In this document: positions 7,362 to 17,279 of the stretch, piece by piece | Numbering within the stretch: the stretch's first letter is position 1 | Layout of the letters: every line of letters starts with the position of its first letter | Source of the DNA: CAITSH01 sp025356665 | GTDB taxonomy: Bacteria; Pseudomonadota; Gammaproteobacteria; Burkholderiales; SG8-39 | Length of the DNA stretch: 64,000 nucleotides | Reading direction: 5' to 3' | Assembly (NCBI GenBank): GCA_025356665.1 | Contig: JANXRV010000044.1 | Coordinates: 1-64,000 of the forward strand | The notes under the pieces: model-generated | What the model saw: the letters and a program-made list of their open reading frames with translations, nothing else | What the model was told of the DNA's origin: nothing | Database searches by the model: none | Translations under genes and position numbers: made by a program

Positions 7362-8500
7362 ACTCCCGCCCCGCCGGTGTCAGTTTTCCTTGCGCCGCCG
7401 CCGAAGCGCTCTTGCAGCAGTCCGACAACACCGCGCGGCAAGAACAGCGTGACAATAATGAACAGCGCGCCAAGCGCAAACAGCCAGTATTCGGGAAAAG
7501 CCACGGTGAACCAGCTCTTTCCGCCGTTCACCAGGAATGCGCCAATGACCGCGCCAATGAGCGTGCCGCGTCCACCCACCGCCACCCAGATGGCAATTTC
7601 AATCGAGTTGGCCGGAGACATTTCAGACGGATTGATGATGCCCACCTGCGGCACATAGAGCGCGCCGGCGATACCGCATATCACCGCCGACAGCGTCCAG
7701 ATAAAGAGCTTGAAGTGCACCGGGTTGTAACCGGAGAACATGACACGGCCCTCGGCGTCGCGAATTGCAGTCAGCACGCGGCCGAGCTTGGAGGTGACGA
7801 CAGCCCTCGCCAGCAGCAAGGTGCCTATCAGCACCAGCGCGGTCAGTGCGAACAAGGCGACGCGCGTTTGCGGCGTGGCGATGACAAAACCAAGAATGCG
7901 CTTGAAATCGGTAAAACCGTTGTTGCCGCCAAAGCCGGTGTCATTCCTGAAAAATAGCAGCATCGCGGCATAGGTGAGCGCCTGCGTGATGATGGAAAAA
8001 TAGACGCCCTTGATGCGCGAGCGAAAAGCGAAATAGCCAAATATGAAAGCGATCAATCCGGGCACCAGCACCACCAGCAGCGCGCAGTACCAAAAATTGT
8101 CGGTAAAGCTCCAGTACCATGGCAGCGTCTTCCAGTCGAGGAACACCATGAAGTCGGGCAGCTCGCTCTGGTACTGGCCCTCACGGCCTATCATGCGCAT
8201 CAGGTACATGCCCAAGGCGTAACCGCCGAGTGCAAAAAACAGGCCGTGCCCGAGCGACAGGATGCCGGTGTAGCCCCAGATCAGGTCCATCGCCAGCGCG
8301 ACGATGGCGTAGCACATGATCTTGCCGACCAGCGCGACAGTGTAGTCGGACACATGAAACAGGCTGTCCTTGGGGATCGCCAGGTTGCACAGCGGCACCA
8401 CCACCAGCGCGATGGCGGCAAAGGCCGCCAGGGCCGCCCAGGCCTTGGGGCCGTACAAGCGCCCGAAAATGGACGGATGTTTTCGCTCAAGCATCGGCAA
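7358..8500 (-). CDS. urtC: urea ABC transporter permease UrtC
   Basis: A 380-residue LivM-type permease with about ten hydrophobic segments. Family motifs are DLIWGYTGILSLGHGLFFALGGY and, near the C-terminus, GGRGTLIGAVIGAFLVN, which includes the coupling-helix region contacting the ATPases. It overlaps urtB by 14 bases and urtD by 4. It forms the membrane channel with UrtB. Confidence 0.95.
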   Translation of the reverse strand: MPMLERKHPSIFGRLYGPKAWAALAAFAAIALVVVPLCNLAIPKDSLFHVSDYTVALVGKIMCYAIVALAMDLIWGYTGILSLGHGLFFALGGYALGMYLMRMIGREGQYQSELPDFMVFLDWKTLPWYWSFTDNFWYCALLVVLVPGLIAFIFGYFAFRSRIKGVYFSIITQALTYAAMLLFFRNDTGFGGNNGFTDFKRILGFVIATPQTRVALFALTALVLIGTLLLARAVVTSKLGRVLTAIRDAEGRVMFSGYNPVHFKLFIWTLSAVICGIAGALYVPQVGIINPSEMSPANSIEIAIWVAVGGRGTLIGAVIGAFLVNGGKSWFTVAFPEYWLFALGALFIIVTLFLPRGVVGLLQERFGGGARKTDTGGAGV

Positions 8501-10097
8501 AACGCCCCTTCACCGCAAACAGGCCCTGCGGCCGCTTCTGGATGAAAACGATGATGAACACCAGGATGGCGATCTTCGCCAGCACCGCACCGGCCCAGCC
8601 TTCGAGAATCTTGTTGAGTATCCCCAAGCCCATCGCGGCATAGACAGTGCCGGCCAACTGGCCGACACCACCGAGCACCACCACCATGAAGGAATCGACG
8701 ATGTAAGTCTGGCCGAGGTCGGGACCGACGTTGCCGATCTGCGACAAGGCGCAACCGGCAAGCCCGGCAATCCCGGAGCCCAGCCCGAAGCACCAGGTAT
8801 CGACGCGGCGCGTCGGCACGCCGACGCAGCTGGCCATGCTGCGGTTTTGCGTCACCGCACGCACGAACAAGCCGAGCCGCGTCTTCGCCAGCAGCAGCCA
8901 CATCAGCAAGAGCACGAAAAACGCAAAACCGATGATGACAATGCGGTTCCACGGCAGCACGACGTTGGTGAGCAGTTCGATGCCGCCGGACATCCACACC
9001 GGGTTTTCGACCTGCACGTTTTGTGCGCCGAAAATCGTGCGGCAAGCCTGGATCAGCACCAGGCTGATGCCCCAGGTCGCGAGCAGCGTTTCCAGCGGCC
9101 GGCCGTAGAGAAAGCGGATCACGCCGCGCTCGAGCGCCATGCCCACCAGCGCCGCCACGCCAAACGCCACCGGCAGCGCCGCAAGCAAATACCAGTCGAA
9201 CGCGCCGGGCAGGTGGGCGCGAAACAAATTCTGCACGATATAGGTGCTGTAGGCGCCGATCATGATCATTTCGCCGTGCGCCATGTTGATGACACCCATG
9301 AGGCCGTAGGTGATGGCCAGCCCCAGCGCGGCCAGCAACAGGATGGAACCGAGGCTGAGGCCGCTGAAAACCTGGCTGACACGCTCGCCGGTGGACAGCC
9401 GTCCCTGCAGGCTCTGCAGCGAACGCTGCGCCTCGGCGCGCACATCGGCGTCGGGTTCGGCAAAGTCGGCGCCGTTTTTTTCCAGCAATGCGAGCAACAC
9501 CATCTTGGTGCCAGGATTATTGCTGCTCGCAAGCGCCTTCACGCCCGCCAGCCGCACCGCGGCATCGGCGCTCCTGAGCTTGAGCGTGGACTGGGCGAGA
9601 ATGAGGCGCGCCTTGATTTCCGCGTCCTGCTCGCTCGCCAGCGCCCGGTCGATGAGCGGCAGCATGCCCTCGTCGGCGTCGCTCTCGAGCGTCTTGATGG
9701 CCGCGAGGCGAACCGCCCGGTCGGGCGAGGAAAGCTTGAACGCACCGAGGGCCGCCTCAAGCTCGCCGCGCAGCTTGTTGTTGACAACGACCTCTTCGAG
9801 TTCGTCGGGAAGCTTGGCGACTTTCTCGCCGGTAACGACGTCGGTACCCGCGCCGCCCTTGATGATCAGCACGCGTTTGCCGCCGGCGACCTGCACATCG
9901 CCGTCAATCAGCGCCTGGAAAAAATTCTGGACCGCACTATCACCGGAGGTCACCAGCTTGCCTATGGCTTCGGCACGCTGGTCGCCGTCGCCGGTGGCAA
10001 CCGCCAGCACGAGCCCGGCAGGCAGGGCAAAGGCGGCGCGCGCGCAGCACAGTGCCAGCGCCGCAAACAGCATCAGCGCAATTCGGATCGGTGACAT
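8487..10097 (-). CDS. urtB: urea ABC transporter permease UrtB
   Basis: A 536-residue protein from ATG at 10097 (MSPIRIALMLFAALAL). It has a signal-like first helix, then about 220 residues of predicted periplasmic helical-repeat sequence (for example DRAVRLAAIKTLESDADEGM), then a LivH-type permease with GLAITYGLMGVINMAHGEMIMIGAY and CALSQIGNVGPDLGQ. The large N-terminal domain is typical of UrtB and absent from amino acid LivH permeases. An upstream in-frame GTG/ATG extension adds only non-family residues. Confidence 0.95.
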   Translation of the reverse strand: MSPIRIALMLFAALALCCARAAFALPAGLVLAVATGDGDQRAEAIGKLVTSGDSAVQNFFQALIDGDVQVAGGKRVLIIKGGAGTDVVTGEKVAKLPDELEEVVVNNKLRGELEAALGAFKLSSPDRAVRLAAIKTLESDADEGMLPLIDRALASEQDAEIKARLILAQSTLKLRSADAAVRLAGVKALASSNNPGTKMVLLALLEKNGADFAEPDADVRAEAQRSLQSLQGRLSTGERVSQVFSGLSLGSILLLAALGLAITYGLMGVINMAHGEMIMIGAYSTYIVQNLFRAHLPGAFDWYLLAALPVAFGVAALVGMALERGVIRFLYGRPLETLLATWGISLVLIQACRTIFGAQNVQVENPVWMSGGIELLTNVVLPWNRIVIIGFAFFVLLLMWLLLAKTRLGLFVRAVTQNRSMASCVGVPTRRVDTWCFGLGSGIAGLAGCALSQIGNVGPDLGQTYIVDSFMVVVLGGVGQLAGTVYAAMGLGILNKILEGWAGAVLAKIAILVFIIVFIQKRPQGLFAVKGRFADA

Positions 10098-10187
10098 TGA
10101 GATTGAGATTGCCCGGTTGGTGAACCGCGACGTCACGCCCATGCAGGACGGTACGCCGCGGCCCGGTTTGCTTGCAGCCTGCAATCA

Positions 10188-10212
10188 CGGCGCGGGGGTG
10201 ATTCCCGCGCCG
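10188..10212 (-). terminator. GC hairpin between urtA and urtB (possible attenuator)
   Basis: A perfect 9-bp stem, CGGCGCGGG with CCCGCGCCG, and a 7-base loop, starting 7 bases after the urtA stop in the 121-base urtA-urtB gap. There is no T-tract, so it is more likely a processing or stabilising hairpin that favours urtA over the membrane genes. Confidence 0.45.
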
Positions 10213-10218
10213 CAATCC

Positions 10219-11487
10219 TTACTTCTTCTCGGGCTCGTCCTTCTTGCCCTTGTTCTCGGCGATATAGGGGCTCCAGGGCTTGGCCTTGACCGGGCCCGGC
10301 GTCTTCCATACCACGTTGAACTGGCCATCGGCCTTGACTTCGCCGATGAACACAGACTTATGCAGATGGTGGTTCTTCTCGTCCATCTTTGAGGTGATGC
10401 CCGAGGGCGCCTTGAAGGTCTGGCCCGCCATCGCCGCGATCACCTTGTCGGTGTCCGTGCTCTTGGCTTTTTCCACCGCCTGCTTCCACATGTTGATGCC
10501 GATGTACGCGGCTTCCATGGGGTCGTTGGTCAGCGGCTTGTCGGCGTTGGGCAGTTTCTTCGCCTTGGCGTAATCAGCCCATTTTTTCCTGAACTCGTCA
10601 TTGGCCGGGTTCTTTTGCGACATGAAGTAGTTCCATGCGGCGAGATGGCCGACGAGCGGCTTGGTGTCAACGCCGCGCAACTCCTCTTCACCCACGGAGA
10701 AAGCCACCACCGGAACGTCTTTCGCCTTGAGGCCGGCGTTGCCCAGCTCCTTGTAGAAAGGCACGTTGGAGTCGCCATTGATGGTCGACACCACCGCGGT
10801 CTTGCCACCGGCCGCAAACTTCTTGATGTCGGCAACAATGGTCTGGTAGTCGGAGTGACCGAAGGGGGTGTACTTCTCGTCGATATCCGAATCCTTCACG
10901 CCCTTGGACTTCAGGAATGCGCGCAAAATCTTGTTGGTCGTGCGCGGATAGACGTAGTCGGTGCCCAGAAGAACCCAGCGCTTGGCGCCGCCGCCATCCT
11001 TGCTCATCAGGTACTCCACCGCTGGAATGGCCTGCTGGTTTGGCGCAGCACCGGTGTAGAACACGTTCTTGGACAGCTCTTCACCCTCGTACTGCACCGG
11101 GTAGAACAGCAGGTTGTTGAGTTCTTCGAACACCGGCAGCACCGATTTGCGCGATACCGAGGTCCAGCAACCGAACACCACCGACACCTTGTCCTGGGAA
11201 ATCAGCTGGCGCGCCTTTTCGGCGAACAGCGGCCAGTTGGAGGCCGGATCAACCACCACCGCCTCGAGTTTCTTGCCCAGCACACCGCCCTTGGCATTGA
11301 TCTCGTCGATCGCCATCAGTGTGACGTCCTTCAGCACGGTTTCCGAAATGGCCATGGTCCCTGAAAGCGAGTGCAGGACGCCGACCTTGATGGTGTCCGC
11401 AGCCAAGACCTGCCCGGACAAGCCGAATCCGAGCATGGCGAGCGCCACACTGGCCGCCACTTTTTTTACAAATACTCTTCGTTGCAT
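10219..11487 (-). CDS. urtA: urea ABC transporter substrate-binding protein UrtA
   Basis: A 422-residue periplasmic binding protein from ATG at 11487, with GGGAGC upstream. The signal peptide runs MQRRVFVKKVAASVALAMLG and ends VLA before ADTIKVGVLHSLSG. UrtA/FmdD features are IDEINAKGGVLGKKLEAVVVDPASNWPLFAEKA, VVFGCWTSVSRKSVLPVFEE and LLFYPVQYEGEE. It delivers urea to UrtBCDE and is the first gene of the operon. The gap to ureA contains a candidate sigma54 promoter and NtrC-like site. Confidence 0.96.
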   Translation of the reverse strand: MQRRVFVKKVAASVALAMLGFGLSGQVLAADTIKVGVLHSLSGTMAISETVLKDVTLMAIDEINAKGGVLGKKLEAVVVDPASNWPLFAEKARQLISQDKVSVVFGCWTSVSRKSVLPVFEELNNLLFYPVQYEGEELSKNVFYTGAAPNQQAIPAVEYLMSKDGGGAKRWVLLGTDYVYPRTTNKILRAFLKSKGVKDSDIDEKYTPFGHSDYQTIVADIKKFAAGGKTAVVSTINGDSNVPFYKELGNAGLKAKDVPVVAFSVGEEELRGVDTKPLVGHLAAWNYFMSQKNPANDEFRKKWADYAKAKKLPNADKPLTNDPMEAAYIGINMWKQAVEKAKSTDTDKVIAAMAGQTFKAPSGITSKMDEKNHHLHKSVFIGEVKADGQFNVVWKTPGPVKAKPWSPYIAENKGKKDEPEKK

Positions 11488-11581
11488 GAGGAAAGCTCCC
11501 TGAAAGATGATCGGAAAAAATTCGATACAGGTAATCGCGTCCAACTGCGAGCCGCGTTAAAAGCCGGTTCATGGCTTGTTT

Positions 11582-11597
11582 AGCAATTCGCAGGCCA
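11582..11597 (-). promoter_or_regulatory. candidate sigma54 promoter of urtABCDE
   Basis: On the minus strand TGGCCTGCGAATTGCT has the GG-N10-GC spacing and a perfect TTGCT -12 element. The -24 element TGGCCTG departs from TGGCACG at two positions. The distance to the urtA ATG is about 95 bases. The 444-base urtA-ureA gap holds no gene. Confidence 0.55.
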
Positions 11598-11713
11598 CCT
11601 CTTGCGCCCACCACCTCGCTGATGATTTATTGGTGATTTCCACCAAGACAGTCACATTGCGAGGACAAATGAAACAGCGGACGCACCATGCCAAGGCGGC
11701 ATTTCCCCCGGGC

Positions 11714-11728
11714 GCACACTATCGGTGC
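11714..11728. promoter_or_regulatory. candidate NtrC-binding site
   Basis: GCACACTATCGGTGC is GCAC-N7-GTGC, the arrangement of the enteric NtrC consensus. It lies about 120 bases upstream of the sigma54-like promoter, a normal enhancer distance. It could also serve ureA in the other direction, though I found no convincing promoter for ureA. Confidence 0.45.
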
Positions 11729-11931
11729 GAGACTGATGTGGATTGGTGCCTGCATGCACGTTTTGGATCTGTAGCAGCTAAGCCTGGCCGTCACACGACG
11801 GCCAACAAGCGGCACTTGCAGCACCATGCGCATACTTCTTGCTGCTTAAGAAGAACGCACTAAAAATGACTGTTGTAAGCTGCAGGCACGCCCGAACCAC
11901 CTCTCACAGAAACATCTCTCAGAATAAAACC

Positions 11932-12234
11932 ATGGAACTCACACCACGCGAGCGCGACAAGCTGCTCATCTTCACCGCCTCACTGCTCGCCGAACGCCGC
12001 AAGGCGCGCGGGCTCAAGCTCAACTACCCGGAAGCCGTGGCGCTGATCAGCGCCGCCATCATGGAAGGTGCGCGCGACGGCCGCAGCGTTGCCGAGCTGA
12101 TGAACGAAGGCACCAAGATACTGAAACGCGCCGATGTGATGGAGGGCGTGCCGGAAATGATCCCGGACATACAGGTCGAGGCGACCTTTCCCGACGGCAC
12201 CAAGCTCGTCACCGTGCATCACCCCATTCCCTGA
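11932..12234 (+). CDS. ureA: urease subunit gamma
   Basis: A 100-residue protein, the standard length for a separate bacterial gamma subunit. Start MELTPRERDKLLIFTASLLAERRKARGLKLNYPEA is the family N-terminus, and EAVALISAAIMEGARDGRSVAELM and QVEATFPDGTKLVTVHHPI follow. A longer in-frame reading exists upstream but has no family similarity. First gene of ureABC. Confidence 0.97.
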   Translation: MELTPRERDKLLIFTASLLAERRKARGLKLNYPEAVALISAAIMEGARDGRSVAELMNEGTKILKRADVMEGVPEMIPDIQVEATFPDGTKLVTVHHPIP

Positions 12235-12246
12235 GCGGAGCACCAT

Positions 12247-12554
12247 ATGATTCCAGGTGAATTCGACATCCGCGACGGCGACATCGAACTCAATGTCGGC
12301 CGTCCCACCACCACCATGAAAGTAGCCAATAGCGGCGACCGTCCGGTGCAGGTGGGCTCGCACTATCACTTTGCCGAGGCCAACCCGGCGCTAAAATTCG
12401 ACCGCGAGGCGGCTTACGGCATGCGCCTCAACATCGCCGCCGGGACCGCCGTGCGCTTCGAGCCGGGCCAGGAACGCAGCATAGAACTCGTTACGCTGGC
12501 CGGTGAGCGCAAGGTCTACGGCTTTAACGCCCAGGTGATGGGGAAATTGGAAAA

Positions 12555-12558
<4 letters not shown>
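12247..12558 (+). CDS. ureB: urease subunit beta
   Basis: A 103-residue protein starting MIPGEFDIRDGDIELN, with the family blocks VGSHYHFAEANPALKFDR and GMRLNIAAGTAVRFEPGQ. It lies 12 bases after ureA and overlaps ureC by 4 bases. It forms the (alpha-beta-gamma)3 urease with UreA and UreC. Confidence 0.97.
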
Positions 12559-14252
<1,694 letters not shown>

Positions 14253-14267
14253 GAATTTCCCATTAGC

Positions 14268-14378
14268 ACGCCCCCTCCCTCTTGACGCGGGAGGGTCGGG
14301 GAGAGGGTGAATGTCCGCCAATGCGACAAGCCCCCTCTCCCTGTCCCTCCCCCGCGAGGGGGGAGGGAACCTACTAAG
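14268..14378. repeat. paired REP-like palindromes between ureC and ureE
   Basis: Two GC-rich hairpins face each other. On the left CCCCTCCC pairs with GGGAGGG and is followed by GGGGAGAGGG. On the right CCCCTCTCCC complements that, followed by a CCCTCCCCCGCGAGGG-type hairpin. A spacer of about 23 bases (near 14309-14331) separates them. The whole block can fold into one cruciform. Confidence 0.7.
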
Positions 14379-14390
14379 AACATTAAAAAC

Positions 14391-14915
14391 ATGCTGACAC
14401 TGACCAAACGTATTGATAGCGCCCCGAGCAGCGACGCCGAGCTCGTCCTCCCCTACGAACTGCGCGAAAAAAGCCGGCTGCGTGCAACCATGAGCAACGG
14501 CGAAGAAGCGGCGCTGCTGCTGCCACGCGGCACCGTCTTGCGCGGCGGCGATCTGCTGTCCGGGGACGATGGCCGCGTGGTGAAAATTGTCGCCGCCCCG
14601 GAGGCCATTTATCGCGTCGAATGCCACGACGCCGACGAATTCGCGCGCTGCGCCTACCACCTCGGCAACCGCCACACGCCGGTACACATAATCGGTGACC
14701 TCGACGGCCATTACACGCTGCGCATGCGCGAGGACAAGGTGCTGGCTGACATGCTCAAGGGCCTCGGCGCGCACGTCACATTGGAACAGGCGCCGTTCGA
14801 ACCCGAGTCCGGCGCATATGGTCACGGCGGGGGCGGCGGCCATCACCATCACGGCGACGATATGCACGACCATGCGCACGCACCGCGCATTCACAGCGCA
14901 GTCAGTCACAAATGA
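14391..14915 (+). CDS. ureE: urease accessory nickel chaperone UreE
   Basis: A 174-residue protein. The N-terminal domain (MLTLTKRIDSAPSSDAELVLPYELREKSRLRA) includes AALLLPRGTVLRGGD. The metal domain has YHLGNRHTPVHI, and the C-terminal tail GHGGGGGHHHHGDDMHDHAHA is His-rich and nickel-binding. It hands nickel to UreG. ATG at 14391 is chosen because the upstream in-frame reading is encoded by the palindromic repeat. REP-like elements flank it on both sides. Confidence 0.95.
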   Translation: MLTLTKRIDSAPSSDAELVLPYELREKSRLRATMSNGEEAALLLPRGTVLRGGDLLSGDDGRVVKIVAAPEAIYRVECHDADEFARCAYHLGNRHTPVHIIGDLDGHYTLRMREDKVLADMLKGLGAHVTLEQAPFEPESGAYGHGGGGGHHHHGDDMHDHAHAPRIHSAVSHK

Positions 14916-14932
14916 AAATTGATCAGCATGCC

Positions 14933-15003
14933 CCCACCCTCTCCCCAGCCCTCTCCCTGAGGGAGAGGTTGAAAATGGTGCTGTTTCGCTATCGCGAAAC
15001 AGC
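14933..15003. repeat. REP-like palindrome plus hairpin before ureF
   Basis: CCCTCTCCCTGAGGGAGAGG (14949-14968) is a near-perfect palindrome. It is followed by a perfect 10-bp stem, GCTGTTTCGC (14980-14989) with GCGAAACAGC (14994-15003), and a 4-base loop. No Shine-Dalgarno-like sequence is visible for ureF, and the second hairpin ends 9 bases before its GTG. Confidence 0.8.
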
Positions 15004-15012
15004 AACAGGCTC

Positions 15013-15690
15013 GTGAGCGCCAGCCTGCTCGAGCTGCTGCGCCTCACCAGCACCACGCTGCCGGTCGGGGCCTACAGTTATTCGCAGGGGCTCGAATCGG
15101 CCATAGACGCGTGCATCGTGCGCGACCAGGCATCGGCTGCGGCCTGGATCGCCGACTGCCTGGCCTATTCGCTCGCCAAACTCGAAGCGCCGGTGATGTT
15201 GCGCCTGCATCGCGCCTGGAGCGCAAGCGACGCCGGCGCCCTTGCGCACTGGAGCGAATACTTTCTTGCCTCACGCGACAGCGCCGAGTTTCGTGCCGAG
15301 ACTATACAGATGGGCTACTCCTTGCGCCGCCTGCTGCTCGACATGCAGAGTGGCAGCGAAGCGCAGCGCGCCCTGCTGTCGTCACTGCCGGACATCCCCT
15401 TCCCTGCGGCCTGGAGTTATGCCGCCGTTCAGGGCGGTGTCGATGCGCACAGCGCCGTACTGGGCTACCTTTGTTCCTGGGCCGAGAACCAGGTGCTCGC
15501 GGCCTTGAAGGCGGTGCCGCTGGGCCAGGTCGCAGGCCAGCGCCTGATGCAAGCCCTGTCACCGCAAATCGAGCGTGCGGCAGCCATCGCACTGCAACTC
15601 GAAGATGACGGCATTTCCAACTGGACGCCGGGCCTGTCCATGCTCAGCATGCGGCACGAGGTCCAATACAGCCGCATTTTCCGTTCATAA
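15013..15690 (+). CDS. ureF: urease accessory protein UreF
   Basis: A 225-residue helical protein that gates GTPase activity of UreG in the UreD-UreF-UreG complex. Family sequence: LLRLTSTTLPVGAYSYSQGLESAI near residues 7-30, then LASRDSAEFRAETIQMGYSL and AAVQGGVDAHSAVLGYLCSWAENQVLAALK. The start is GTG. A 13-codon reading frame beginning ATG at 14975 ends in TGA overlapping this GTG (GTGA), so translational coupling is possible. Confidence 0.95.
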   Translation: MSASLLELLRLTSTTLPVGAYSYSQGLESAIDACIVRDQASAAAWIADCLAYSLAKLEAPVMLRLHRAWSASDAGALAHWSEYFLASRDSAEFRAETIQMGYSLRRLLLDMQSGSEAQRALLSSLPDIPFPAAWSYAAVQGGVDAHSAVLGYLCSWAENQVLAALKAVPLGQVAGQRLMQALSPQIERAAAIALQLEDDGISNWTPGLSMLSMRHEVQYSRIFRS

Positions 15691-15716
15691 GCCGAATAAT
15701 CCGGAGTGAGTAGAAC

Positions 15717-16385
15717 ATGAACCATCCTTCCCCCCGCGCTCTTGCGCCGCAAGCCGAACAACACAACCCCTTGCGCGTTGGCATCGGCGGCCCTGTCGGT
15801 TCGGGCAAGACGGCCCTGTGCGAAGCGCTGTGCAAACGCATGCGCGATCACTATGACATGGCGGTCGTGACCAACGACATCTACACCAAGGAGGACATGG
15901 AAATCCTGCTGCGCGCCAAGGCGCTGCCGGCCGAGCGAATCCTTGGCGTGGAAACGGGCGGCTGTCCGCACACCGCCATACGCGAGGACGCGTCCATCAA
16001 CCTCGAGGCCATTGCGCGCCTCGTCGCGGCGTTTCCGAAACTCGACCTGATCCTTGTCGAGTCAGGGGGCGACAACCTCGCCGCCACCTTCAGCCCGGAA
16101 TTATCAGACCTCACGCTCTACGTTATCGACGTCGCCGGTGGCGAAAAAATTCCCAGGAAGGGCGGCCCCGGCATTACCCGCTCGGACTTGCTGATCATCA
16201 ACAAGACCGACCTCGCGCCGCACGTGGGCGCATCGCTCGACGTCATGGCGCGCGACGCCAAGGCCCAGCGCGGCGAGCGCCCCTTCGTCTTCACCAACCT
16301 CAGGGCCGGCGAAGGTGTCGAGGAAATTGTCAAATTCATTCGCGAGCGCGGCCTGCTCGATGAAGTGAAAAAGACCGCCGCATGA
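15717..16385 (+). CDS. ureG: urease accessory GTPase UreG
   Basis: A 222-residue SIMIBI-class GTPase. Walker A is GGPVGSGKTAL, then NDIYTKEDMEIL, the metal-binding CPH motif in ETGGCPHTAIREDAS, ESGGDNLAATFSPEL, and the base-specificity NKTDL. It powers nickel delivery to UreC. CCGGAG lies 13 bases ahead of the ATG. Its stop overlaps the first copy of an 11-bp duplication that carries the next gene's start. Confidence 0.97.
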   Translation: MNHPSPRALAPQAEQHNPLRVGIGGPVGSGKTALCEALCKRMRDHYDMAVVTNDIYTKEDMEILLRAKALPAERILGVETGGCPHTAIREDASINLEAIARLVAAFPKLDLILVESGGDNLAATFSPELSDLTLYVIDVAGGEKIPRKGGPGITRSDLLIINKTDLAPHVGASLDVMARDAKAQRGERPFVFTNLRAGEGVEEIVKFIRERGLLDEVKKTAA

Positions 16386-16440
16386 TCGACGCATGATCGA
16401 CGCACAATCAGGTTTGCAATCAGGTTTGCAATCGGGCCTG
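16382..16440. repeat. 11-bp x2 and 12-bp x3 tandem repeats at the nickel permease start
   Basis: ATGATCGACGC occurs twice back to back. The first copy overlaps the ureG stop and reads into TGA after four codons; the second provides the real start. CAATCAGGTTTG x2 and CAATCGGGCCTG follow and encode QSGLQSGLQSGL. Confidence 0.9.
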
Positions 16441-17208
16441 CTGTCCCTGTTCGGCCTCACCTTCCTGCTCGGCCTGCGCCACGGCCTCGATCCGGATCAC
16501 CTCGCCGCCATCGACAACCTGACGCGCTACAACGCCGAGCGCGCGCCGACGCTGGCGCGCTGGTGCGGCGCGCTGTTTTCCCTTGGCCACGGTGCGGCTG
16601 TAACCGCGGTCGCGGTGACGCTGTCGGCGCTGTCGGCGTCTGAGGCACTGCCGTCCTGGCTGGACAACGCCGGGCAGAGTATTGCGATCGTGTTCCTGCT
16701 GGCCATCGGCATCGTCAACCTGCGCGCCAGCCTGGGTGCCACGCCGGCACCGGTGGGCACGCTGGGCTGGTTGGCGCCGCGACTGCTGCGCCGCGCCACC
16801 TCCATCTCGCACCCGATGCTGATCTTGCTCATCGGCATGGCCTTCGCCGTATCGATGGGCACGATGAGCCAGGCGGCGCTGTTCTCGGTCGCGGCGCAGG
16901 GCAAGTTCGCGTGGACTATCGCCGGCCTGTTAGGCCTCACCTTCACCAGTGGCATGCTCGCCACGGACACCGCCAGTGGATGGTGGGTCGCCAGAATGCT
17001 GGGCAGCGGCCAGGCGCGCAACATGTCGCGGGCGCTGACCCTGTCGATTGCGCTGCTCAGCCTCGCCGTGGCTGCCGCGGGAATTGCGAGGATGTTCTCG
17101 CAGAAACTGGATCATTGGTATGACGCCCACACGCTTGAAATTGGCGTGGCAACGCTGGTGCTGCTTGCAGGCGTGTACTGGCTTGGCGCGCGGGCACAGC
17201 GGGCCTGA
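16393..17208 (+). CDS. NiCoT-family nickel/cobalt permease
   Basis: A 271-residue membrane protein with about seven to eight hydrophobic segments. The signature RHGLDPDHLAAIDNLTR (HX4DH) near residues 29-45 is the NiCoT metal-selectivity motif. LFSLGHGAAV and GMAFAVSMGTMSQAALF correspond to other conserved segments. Its place right after ureG indicates nickel supply for urease. The N-terminal QSGL repeat (residues 5-16) is encoded by a 12-bp tandem repeat and may not be functional. UreH- or HupE-like permeases are the alternative naming, but the HX4DH motif favours NiCoT. Confidence 0.88.
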   Translation: MIDAQSGLQSGLQSGLLSLFGLTFLLGLRHGLDPDHLAAIDNLTRYNAERAPTLARWCGALFSLGHGAAVTAVAVTLSALSASEALPSWLDNAGQSIAIVFLLAIGIVNLRASLGATPAPVGTLGWLAPRLLRRATSISHPMLILLIGMAFAVSMGTMSQAALFSVAAQGKFAWTIAGLLGLTFTSGMLATDTASGWWVARMLGSGQARNMSRALTLSIALLSLAVAAAGIARMFSQKLDHWYDAHTLEIGVATLVLLAGVYWLGARAQRA

Positions 17209-17279
17209 TTGCTGCCCAGTCCTTCGTTGCGCATGCTTAGTCGTTCTTTTTGAGTTGGGTGGTTTCACTCCCCTGCGGG

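Noticed and set aside
8370..10094. 574-codon open frame on the plus strand across urtC/urtB
   Set aside because: It is antisense to clear UrtB/UrtC coding sequence, is rich in Gln/His/Arg, and is a GC-driven shadow frame.
11576..11863. 95-codon open frame in the urtA-ureA gap
   Set aside because: There is no family similarity or ribosome binding site, and it covers the candidate regulatory sites.
11840..11880. sigma54 or sigma70 promoter for ureA
   Set aside because: Several partial matches (for example a TTGCT with no GG at -24) exist, but none has correct spacing and both elements.
14860..14885. His-rich end of ureE as an engineered tag
   Set aside because: His-rich nickel-binding tails are normal in UreE.
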